DNA from: Okeania sp. SIO2C9
GTDB taxonomy: Bacteria > Cyanobacteriota > Cyanobacteriia > Cyanobacteriales > Microcoleaceae
Length of the DNA: 64,000 bases
Direction: 5' to 3'
Assembly (NCBI RefSeq): GCF_010672455.1
Contig: NZ_JAAHGO010000005.1
Span: 2,221 to 66,220, forward strand
The position numbers and the translations under genes were made by a program. The notes under the pieces are model-generated. The model made no database searches and had not been told where the DNA came from. It saw nothing but the letters and a program-made list of their open reading frames with translations. Shown piece by piece: positions 57,136-64,000 of the stretch; position 1 is the first letter of the stretch, and every line of letters starts with the position of its first letter.

Positions 57136-57666
57136 TTATCCTATTTTTTCTAACATTCTATATGATAATTTTTGGAATATTTCATCTACATTTTCCCCAG
57201 TTTTAGCTGATGTAGAATATGTCGCTATCACTCTTTCGTCTTCCTGATGCTCAAATTTTGATAATAGTTTATTGATTATTTCTGCATCAACTAAATCAGA
57301 TTTATTTAAAGCCAATATAACTACACTTTTAGGATTTACTGATAAAAATAAATCTAATCTTTCCGAAAGATTTTCGATAGTTTCTTGGCGAGTGACATCT
57401 GCTACAACTATTGCCCCACTAGCTCCTTGTAAATAACTAGGAGCGATCGCCTTAAATTTAGTATGACCTTCTAAATCCCAAATTAATAGCTGCAAAAAAT
57501 TATTTTTTTCTACTTCTATTTTGGGTAAATCAACTTTTTTACGAGAAATTTTTACCCCTACCGTAGAAAGATATTGGTCACTAAATTGTCGATCAACAAA
57601 CTTACGAATAAGGCTAGTTTTTCCCACACCAAAATCACCAACAAGACAAATTTTTTTCGATATCAT
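57136..57666 (-). CDS. Rab/Ras-like small GTPase
   Basis: A 176-residue single-domain GTPase of the Rab/Arf-like bacterial group. G1 LVGDFGVGKTSLIRKF; G2 Thr in LSTVGVKI; G3 LIWDLEGHTKF, where eukaryotic Rab has WDTAGQERF, so catalytic Gln is His; G4 ALNKSDLVD; G5 STSAKTGENV. No C-terminal cysteine for prenylation. Its gene starts eight bases after the OmpA-like gene stop. Roadblock/LC7-like domains, such as the one suspected in that protein, are known regulators of small GTPases (MglA/MglB), which supports a functional pair. Confidence 0.92.
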   Translation of the reverse strand: MISKKICLVGDFGVGKTSLIRKFVDRQFSDQYLSTVGVKISRKKVDLPKIEVEKNNFLQLLIWDLEGHTKFKAIAPSYLQGASGAIVVADVTRQETIENLSERLDLFLSVNPKSVVILALNKSDLVDAEIINKLLSKFEHQEDERVIATYSTSAKTGENVDEIFQKLSYRMLEKIG

Positions 57667-57674
57667 ATTTCTAG

Positions 57675-60600
57675 CTAGTTGTCTTTTTCACTTGGTTCAA
57701 ACAAATCAAATGTTACGCACCTACTCAATAATAGTGGTTGATTGTACTCCACACCTTGAGGCGAGTTTGTTTGTCCAGTTACTTCTAATCGTCTGGCATC
57801 CACTCCCTGTTTTACCAAAGCGTCCCTGACTGTATACGATCGTTCAAGGGCCAACTGCTCGTTGATCTTGGGATTACCAGTACGATCTGTATGACCTATT
57901 ATCCTAAGATGTTTTTGAGGATATTGGGTAAGAAATTCTTGAATCTGGGCCATTGTGTCTATATAGACAGGGTGAAGTTGGGCTGAACCCAGATCGAAGT
58001 AGATGCGAGTTTTCAGTTTAAGTGGGCTGAGTTTAGTTGTGCTGATTACTGATTTTACTCCAGGAACTTGCTCAATTTTACTAATAATTATCTGAGAATC
58101 TGCCATATCCATCACTGTTCCTTTGACTGTAACCCTACCTTTTCCATATTCAGTGCTAATGGACACACCTTCCATTTGATTTAATACTCTTGTAATTCTA
58201 TCTACCTCATCGCTTATTTCTGAAGCGTAGTGTGGTCTTCCAACGGTTGTTATTTGATTATTTACTTCTAAATTGTAGGGATTCGCTTGTTTTTTAGCTA
58301 TTTTTGCTGCTTTATTTCGTAGATTTTTATTTGGCAGTTGTCCAGTTATAATTAAGGAACCTCGTTTTACTTTTGCACCTATTCTATAAATAGCTAACTC
58401 TGGAATATTAGACCAAGCTTCCCTAGTTCTTGCTTCAATACCACGATAAAGTCTACTGTAATACTGATAGATACCCCAAGGTATGAATATTAGACTCAAA
58501 GTTAATCCACAAACTATGAATAAGGCAGTGGGAGGTTTAGATTTTTTTAATTGACGATTTTCTTGTACATTTTCTATGTCCATTAATGAATTTAATAACA
58601 ACTGAATTGAAGGAGGAATAGTATCAGAGTCTCCTGCAAAATTTTTAATATATTTACCATGATCAATCACAATGTTACTCAGTACTTGTCGTAATTCTTT
58701 AATAAATGATTTGTTTGTTTGCCCTTTTACTACTACAGCTAAATAACAATATCCCGCAACTTCTAAGATAATTTTTGAATTCCCATATTCAATTTCATTC
58801 AGTTCAGAAGTATCTCCAGACTGAGCAATACAATCATTCACAAAACTCTGAATAGCTGTTAACATTCCGGCTAGCATTTCTGATTCTAATCTATTTCGTC
58901 CAGAATGTTGAACTTCCGAAATTACTAAGCCAGATTCTTTATGGATGAGAAACACTGCTTGGACAGTAAAAATCATTACTTCTGAGATGATTAATTCTGC
59001 ATCTGAAACTCCTTGGAAATTAGCTTGAATTTTACGTCTTATTCCTCTCAAGCTAAAAGCATCTGAAATTTTGTCGTTAATTTCTCGAATTTCTTGTGTC
59101 ATATATTTAGAAATCGTGCTGCCCATGACAGGATACAAAGCATCTACTATAGAGTTTTGCTCTAAAGTAATTTGATCTTTAATTGCTCTACCCATTTCTG
59201 GTGCTAATGCTTGAGAAATTTGTCGCCGGTCTATTCTAATCTGTTCTCTAATTGCTGCTCCCATTTCTGGTGCTAATGCTTTGGCAATTTCTTGGGGATA
59301 ATTCTGTATTGCAGAAGAAATTGCTACTGGTAATAAGGGTGCTAATACTTCACTAATTGACTGTTGGTCTTGCTCTGTTTTTTTAGTAATAATGATGTCT
59401 ATGATTGGTGCTATTGCATCTGCCATTGCTTGAGGTTCTTGTTTGATTTGTGCTTCTATTGAAGGTGCTAATAATGGAGCTAATGATGAAGTTATCGCCT
59501 GTTGGTCTTGCTCTGTTTTTTTAGTAATAATGATGTCTATGATTGGTGCTATTGCATCTGCTATTACTTGAGGTTCTTGTTTGATTTGTGCTTCTATTGA
59601 AGGTGCTAATAATGGAGCTAATGATGAAGTTATCACCTGTTGGTCTTGCTCTGTTTTTTTAGTAATAATGATGTCTATGATTGGCGCTATTGCATCTGCT
59701 ATTACTTGAGGTTCTTGTTTGATTTGTGCTTCTATTGAAGGTGCTAATAATGGAGCTAATGATGAAGTTATCGCCTGTTTATCTTGTCTAAATCTTTTTT
59801 GTATAGCTTGCTCAATAACTGGAGCAATTGTCTCTATGACTTCTGCTTCTGTTTGGCCTAAATCTAAATTTTCTGATAATAAAGGAGTTAGTACATTATT
59901 TAATTCATCTTGATTGGAATTAAAATTTTTTAATCCCTGACTAGTGTTTAGTTTCCGAATTAACCTAGCTAATTGAGAACCAAATAAAATATTTTGTAAA
60001 GATTCAAATGCTTCTAGTTCTGCATCGTATTCTTGGTTATTCCCTGATAATTCTGACAATTTTTGCGGGACTATTAATGGTTTTTCTATACCTCGTCCTT
60101 CTACTTGATTATTAGTAGATTTACCCTCAACATCAATAATATTATGGTGATTTTGCTCAGGTTCTTCTGTGATGCTCTGATGGATTAAGTTCTGATTATT
60201 TTCTGTTTGATGAACTTCAGTAGTTTCCTGATAATCATCTTCTTGAGAGGTAATAGATTCCTCTATTAATTCTGCTTGAAAATCAATAATATTATGGTGA
60301 TTTTGCTCAGGTTCTTCTGTGATGCTCTGATGGATTAAGTTCTGATTATTTTCTGTTTGATGAACTTCAGTAGTTTCCTGATAATCATCTTCTTGAGAGG
60401 TAATAGATTCCTCTATTAATTCTGCTTGAAAATCAATAATATTATGGTGATTTTGCTCAGATTCTTCTGTGATGCTCTGATAGATTAAATTCTGATTATT
60501 TTCTGTTTGATGAGCTTCAATTTCCTGACAATCTATATGTTCTTGATAAGTAATAGATTCTTCTGTTAAATCTTCTGCAAAATCAACTAAGTTTAAATCC

Positions 60601-60722
60601 GCCAATAAATCCAGCAAGCGTTTTAACTGTTCAACTGTTTCTGTATTCAGTTCAACAGATTGATTATTATTTATATTATTATTATGTGAATTATTAGTTG
60701 ATTTTCCGTTTAAGTAAGCCAT
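57675..60722 (-). CDS. Large repeat protein with Roadblock-like, transmembrane, BON and OmpA domains
   Basis: A 1015-residue membrane protein. Order: acidic region with three 50-residue near-identical repeats (about 60-210; EESITSQEDDYQETTEVHQT), three 46-residue alpha repeats (about 317-455; SSLAPLLAPSIEAQIKQEPQ) and diverged ones to 560, a Roadblock/longin-like domain (about 580-690; AVFLIHKESGLVISEVQHSG, LAGMLTAIQSFVND, YCYLAVVVKGQ), one membrane helix (about 731-750), two BON domains (about 760-880; GSLIITGQLPN, GRVTVKGTV) and OmpA/MotB-like peptidoglycan-binding domain (RIIGHTDRTGNPKINEQLALERS). The layout implies a cytoplasmic Roadblock region and a periplasmic OmpA region. It lies eight bases after the coiled-coil gene. 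Confidence 0.88.
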   Translation of the reverse strand: MAYLNGKSTNNSHNNNINNNQSVELNTETVEQLKRLLDLLADLNLVDFAEDLTEESITYQEHIDCQEIEAHQTENNQNLIYQSITEESEQNHHNIIDFQAELIEESITSQEDDYQETTEVHQTENNQNLIHQSITEEPEQNHHNIIDFQAELIEESITSQEDDYQETTEVHQTENNQNLIHQSITEEPEQNHHNIIDVEGKSTNNQVEGRGIEKPLIVPQKLSELSGNNQEYDAELEAFESLQNILFGSQLARLIRKLNTSQGLKNFNSNQDELNNVLTPLLSENLDLGQTEAEVIETIAPVIEQAIQKRFRQDKQAITSSLAPLLAPSIEAQIKQEPQVIADAIAPIIDIIITKKTEQDQQVITSSLAPLLAPSIEAQIKQEPQVIADAIAPIIDIIITKKTEQDQQAITSSLAPLLAPSIEAQIKQEPQAMADAIAPIIDIIITKKTEQDQQSISEVLAPLLPVAISSAIQNYPQEIAKALAPEMGAAIREQIRIDRRQISQALAPEMGRAIKDQITLEQNSIVDALYPVMGSTISKYMTQEIREINDKISDAFSLRGIRRKIQANFQGVSDAELIISEVMIFTVQAVFLIHKESGLVISEVQHSGRNRLESEMLAGMLTAIQSFVNDCIAQSGDTSELNEIEYGNSKIILEVAGYCYLAVVVKGQTNKSFIKELRQVLSNIVIDHGKYIKNFAGDSDTIPPSIQLLLNSLMDIENVQENRQLKKSKPPTALFIVCGLTLSLIFIPWGIYQYYSRLYRGIEARTREAWSNIPELAIYRIGAKVKRGSLIITGQLPNKNLRNKAAKIAKKQANPYNLEVNNQITTVGRPHYASEISDEVDRITRVLNQMEGVSISTEYGKGRVTVKGTVMDMADSQIIISKIEQVPGVKSVISTTKLSPLKLKTRIYFDLGSAQLHPVYIDTMAQIQEFLTQYPQKHLRIIGHTDRTGNPKINEQLALERSYTVRDALVKQGVDARRLEVTGQTNSPQGVEYNQPLLLSRCVTFDLFEPSEKDN

Positions 60723-60730
60723 CTATATTC

Positions 60731-61348
60731 TCATAATTGATGATGCTTTTCTGAAATTAAAAGCTCTTTTTTCAAATCTTTATCCGCTGCTTCTTTGAGT
60801 TCAATCACAAACTCAGTTTTTTTCATTCTCATGCCAACTTCAAACATAATTTCTGCTAAGTCATCCCGTGATACTTTAACATCTTTAAGTAAGGAAAAGC
60901 GCTTTTCAAGTTCTTCAAATATTTGGGTTTTTAAGTAACTAACATCATTTTGTAGTTTCTCTCTTGTTTGTGATAAATCTTCCCGTAGAGAAGTTGTTTG
61001 ATGATCAATTATTTCATTTAATGCTTCTTGAGTAGTAATAATTTTGCGATTAACTCGTTCAATTTGTTGCTTAGTTTCAACAACATCTTCTTGAGTATTT
61101 TGAATATTCAAATTAATATTACTAATCTTTTTATCTATAGAGTCAACTGTAGCTTGAAGTTCTGTAGAAAAAGCACTTTTAACTTGTTCTATTTGATTTT
61201 TAGTTTCTTGTTTTGCTAAAGACAATTCTGATTCTAGCTTTTCAAAACGATTTTCGTACTCTCTTAGCTTAGAACCAAGTATGATATCACGAATTTTGTC
61301 AATATTTCCCAGTCTCTCACGCATTTCTTCCTTGCTTAATTCGGCCAT
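60731..61348 (-). CDS. Coiled-coil protein, first gene of the GTPase operon
   Basis: A 205-residue, largely alpha-helical protein with long heptads (LREYENRFEKLESELSLAKQ, IDKKISNINLNIQNTQEDVV, LREDLSQTREKLQNDVSYLK). No membrane segment. A C-terminal SRDDLAEIMFEVGMRMKK block is more family-specific and resembles cyanobacterial coiled-coil proteins found next to OmpA/GTPase genes. The start has AAGGAG 7 bases upstream. Role unknown; a scaffold for the cytoplasmic part of the next protein is plausible. Confidence 0.82.
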   Translation of the reverse strand: MAELSKEEMRERLGNIDKIRDIILGSKLREYENRFEKLESELSLAKQETKNQIEQVKSAFSTELQATVDSIDKKISNINLNIQNTQEDVVETKQQIERVNRKIITTQEALNEIIDHQTTSLREDLSQTREKLQNDVSYLKTQIFEELEKRFSLLKDVKVSRDDLAEIMFEVGMRMKKTEFVIELKEAADKDLKKELLISEKHHQL

Positions 61349-61850
61349 ATTTTCTCCTTATGTTGTGAACTACCAAAGTTCAGGATAAATGTTAAAAATA
61401 TACTTTTTGATTCTACCACTTAGTCTACTATTTTACAGGATTGGTATATATTAATTATACTTCTTCATATTTGTAACTGCACAACTTATATATTAGACAT
61501 CTCCAAAAATCAAAAATAAAATTAATTATTATCTATAAATTATCAATTATTTATCCCTTTTCTCTGTTCTCTCTTTTCTGGAGATATCTCATTACTAGGA
61601 AAGATGAAGAATAAAAAATAGCAGGAAAAAAGGTGAAACTTTTACATCCGTATCAAAGTCTATTGCGATACAATTTTTTGATAACTCATAAGACAGGTTT
61701 ACAACTACATTACTTCAAAAAAATAATATTACAGGAATTAAGTAAACCTAGAGGACCGCTAACAGTAATGGTAATTTCTATACATTTAACTATTTAACTG
61801 TAATAGTTCAATTTTGCTTTCACCAATAATACTAATTTTATCAAAATAAT
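61349..61850. other. Upstream region of the GTPase operon
   Basis: 500 AT-rich bases with the AGACATCTCCA / TGGAGATATCT repeat pair (61495-61592), which brackets AATTATCAATTATTTATCCC and recurs at 15105, 31160 and 62513. The operon promoter must be close to 61380-61450. No gene. Confidence 0.4.
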
Positions 61851-61851
61851 A

Positions 61852-62110
61852 TCAGGGCTGTTTCATTCTAAACTGTGCCATTTTATGTATTGACGAAACC
61901 ACGTTATTTACAGCTTTAGGAAATTTATCTTTCGCTGTCTGAAAATCAATAAATTCATTGTCAAAATCTAGAATGAAATGACCCTGAAATAATATCGGTC
62001 TAAAACCCCGCCTTTTAAGGCGAAATATTTTTGGAGCGAAGCTCAAATCCCCCGTTACAAAAATAACTTCTGTACCTCGCCAATCCGACGGCTCCCCTAT
62101 CTGATTTCTG
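61852..62110 (-). pseudogene. Possible remnant of a NYN/LabA-type protein
   Basis: The minus-strand frame is open from about 62110 without a start codon and reads ...SDWRGTEVIFVTGDLSFAPK, then IFRLKRRGFRPILFQGHF, DFDNEFIDFQTAKDK and a stop. VTGDxxFxPxxxxLKxxG and a following D-x-F-I-D resemble the C-terminal core of NYN (PIN-like RNase) domain proteins. N-terminal catalytic Asp blocks are missing. The assignment is tentative. Confidence 0.35.
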
Positions 62111-63017
62111 ACTTCTGACTTCGTTAAAACACTGTGTCTATGGGTAATCTGAAACAGCGACTTCTGGCAAATATTTATTCAAATAGCAGAACTCTAGTGC
62201 CGCTACGCGGAAGTCAAAAGTCAAAAGTCAAAAGTCAAAAATTAAGTCAGAATGAATAGCTTTAATACCATTTATTAGGAATGATTTTTCACTTAATGGT
62301 ACTGCAATAGTAGTGATAAAAAGTATACCAACAATAGTATTCAATTAACGATTGTAATTGACAATTGTCCTAGAAATATTTATATAGATTAAATTTATTA
62401 TTATAACACTATTTCAATGATTTAAAAGTTTTAATAATTGCTTGATGCTCATAAATTTCATCAAAACTTTATAAAAATGGAGCTTTGAGTCAAGAATTGA
62501 TACTGTAATAGACATCTCCATAAAAGAGGCATTAGGGGGAAATAATTGATAATTTCTATGTGATAATTGATTTTATTTTTTATGATCACTAGATATGTAA
62601 TAGTAATGATATTAGTCAGGTATTTATAGCATCTATAATAATTTTTTCAAATACATTAAAGACAAAACTACTAACTACTGAGAGGATATCTGAAAAGTTT
62701 TTTGATACTGAATTTTGCCCCCCTATCCCCCCAAATTTGGGGGGAACAAGAGCCAATTTGCTTCTAAAAAGTCCCCCAATTTTGGGGGATGCGCGGGGGC
62801 TTGGATGTAGCAAATTGGACTTCTCAGACAACCTCTGAAATATTCAGCTATTGTTGTCAAACCAAAAATTCCCTGTTCCTGATGCAGGAGACTTGAATAT
62901 GATGTGATTTGAAATTGAAAAAAATAATCTTAGTCGGGGGTTAAAAGTTTTTCTAGTCAACTTTTAAGCCCAATTTTTATTAATATATTTACATACATTA
63001 AAAGGGTTGATTCTGCG
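62111..63017. other. 900-bp gene-free region before the HTTM gene
   Basis: Contains an AAGTCAA heptamer run (62211-62240), GAATGAATAGCTTTAATACC (also at 44620), the TAGACATCTCCA repeat (62512), and the CCCCCCTATCCCCCCAAATTTGGGGGG-type repeat (62717-62745, written here as CCCCAAATTTGGGG) with a second copy CCCCCAATTTTGGGGG at 62772, both self-complementary. Promoter of the next gene probably near 62940-63000. Confidence 0.5.
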
Positions 63018-64000
63018 ATGAATTCCAGAGAATATCCATTGCCAACATATACCTTAGCAACACGAGAACAGTTACTAGGTTTAGACCTGCGATCGCTAGC
63101 TTTATCTCGAGTTGGTTTAGCTTTAATTACTATTGTCGATCTAATCGAACGTTTTGGCGATATGAAAGCTCACTATACAGATTTTGGTATCTTACCCCAC
63201 GCAGTACTAATTGAAAAATTTTTAAATTCCTCGGTTTGGTCGCTTCATCTTTTTAGTGGCAATATTTTATTTCAAGGAATACTTTTTGTAGTTGCTTTTA
63301 TTTGTGCTTTAGCACTTTTAGTTGGTTATCGTACTCGCTTATTCACAATTTTATCTTGGGTTTTACTCGCTTCTTTGCACAGTCGTAATCAAATGATCCT
63401 TAATGCTGGAGATGCTGAATTGCGTCTCCTTCTATTTTGGGCAATATTTTTACCTTTAGGAGCATATTATTCAGTTGATAGTGCCTTGAATTCTGAATCA
63501 AAACCTTTTCCTAAATCAATTATTTCAGGTGGTACTATCGCTTTAACTCTACAAATATGCTTTGTTTATTGGTTTACGGCGATGCTTAAATCTCATCCTA
63601 TTTGGTGGGAAGAAGGAACTGCTGTTTACTACGCTTTAAATATCGATCAACTTGCTACTCCTCTAAGTAGCTTCATGTTGCAGTTTCCCAAATTTTTAGT
63701 CTTTGCTAATTTCGCTACTCTTTGGATTGAATTATTAGCACCTTTTTTATTATTTGTACCAATTAAAAATAGCTTTTTTCGTTGCTTAACAGTATTTATT
63801 TTTGTTGGTTTACATATTGGTTTTCGCCTTGGCTTAGTTTTAGGCTTATTTCCTTATGTATGTATTATTTCTTGGTTAGTGTTATTGCCTAGTGATTTTT
63901 GGGATTGGTTAACTGATAAATTACAATTTAAACAGATTAAAAATATTAAAATTTATTATAATTCTGATTCTAGTACATACCAAAAAATCTTAAATTTACT
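63018..64000 (+). CDS. HTTM-domain membrane protein (5' part; runs off the right edge)
   Basis: The ATG at 63018 opens a frame that stays open to the window end (327 codons). It begins MNSREYPLPTYTLATREQLL, then LDLRSLALSRVGLALITIVDL and several membrane helices (FVVAFICALALLVGY, LTLQICFVYWFTAMLKS, FVGLHIGFRLGLVLG). Arg-Leu-Leu-Leu-Phe-Trp and MLKSHPIWWEEGTAVYYAL are typical of HTTM (vitamin-K-dependent gamma-carboxylase-like) proteins of bacteria. The true gamma-carboxylase reaction is not established for them. The C-terminus is not visible. Confidence 0.88.
   Translation, partial: MNSREYPLPTYTLATREQLLGLDLRSLALSRVGLALITIVDLIERFGDMKAHYTDFGILPHAVLIEKFLNSSVWSLHLFSGNILFQGILFVVAFICALALLVGYRTRLFTILSWVLLASLHSRNQMILNAGDAELRLLLFWAIFLPLGAYYSVDSALNSESKPFPKSIISGGTIALTLQICFVYWFTAMLKSHPIWWEEGTAVYYALNIDQLATPLSSFMLQFPKFLVFANFATLWIELLAPFLLFVPIKNSFFRCLTVFIFVGLHIGFRLGLVLGLFPYVCIISWLVLLPSDFWDWLTDKLQFKQIKNIKIYYNSDSSTYQKILNL

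Noticed and set aside
62616-62831. 71-codon minus-strand frame
   Set aside because: It reads through the CCCCAAATTTGGGG intergenic repeat; the apparent peptide (PPKFGG) is a known by-product of that repeat type.

Overview
The window looks like a filamentous, non-heterocystous type cyanobacterium with an AT-rich, repeat-laden genome (Okeania/Trichodesmium/Moorena-like; genus is inference). Evidence seen: an allophycocyanin-family core gene (apcF), glnA with an NtcA-type promoter, ClpS, a cyanobacteriochrome-like GAF protein, many HIP1 octamers (GCGATCGC), heptanucleotide tandem repeats and numerous decayed TnpB elements. No tRNA, rRNA or CRISPR array was recognised.

Layout. 1-3.3 kb: start of a secreted protein gene, then a 3.2-kb repeat field with transposon remnants. 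3.3-11 kb: wecB, a hybrid histidine kinase with an ethylene-receptor-like sensor plus a REC-GAF-GGDEF cyclase (one operon), rluE, and ureAB without ureC. 11-17 kb: IS1 remnant, a GT39-type membrane glycosyltransferase carrying an in-frame repeat insertion, glpK. 17-22.7 kb: transposon graveyard (IS607 tnpA, four decayed tnpB genes) around clpS. 22.7-31 kb: FkbM methyltransferase, SGNH-like protein, YbjN-family protein, a nearly intact tnpB element with a gene-less derivative 1 kb away, an 87-bp minisatellite, a methyltransferase. 31-38.8 kb: glnA, apcF, tlyA, a TauD-like oxygenase, a membrane protein, separated by MITEs. 39.4-51.2 kb: a possible NTPase island: truncated STAND NTPase, three small proteins sharing a tail motif, an AAA+ ATPase and two DUF697 GTPases. 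51.8-55 kb: a glycosidase-like pseudogene split by a MITE, other MITEs, a thioredoxin-fold protein. 55.5-61.4 kb: a tight four-gene operon (coiled coil, Roadblock-like/BON/OmpA membrane protein, Rab-like GTPase, PAS histidine kinase). The window ends inside an HTTM-domain membrane protein.

The two best candidates for undescribed systems are the 39.5-46.1 kb cluster, where adjacent small proteins (two with an N-terminal membrane helix) end in the same W-[DE]-x-[LI]-P-x-x-[VI]-R motif beside an AAA+ ATPase, and the envelope-spanning Rab-like GTPase operon at 55.5-61.4 kb. The non-coding DNA is equally striking: at least five MITE-like families with visible target duplications, three stand-alone HEARO/omega-RNA-like elements (one 47 bp upstream of apcF), and small dispersed repeats that have entered coding sequence.
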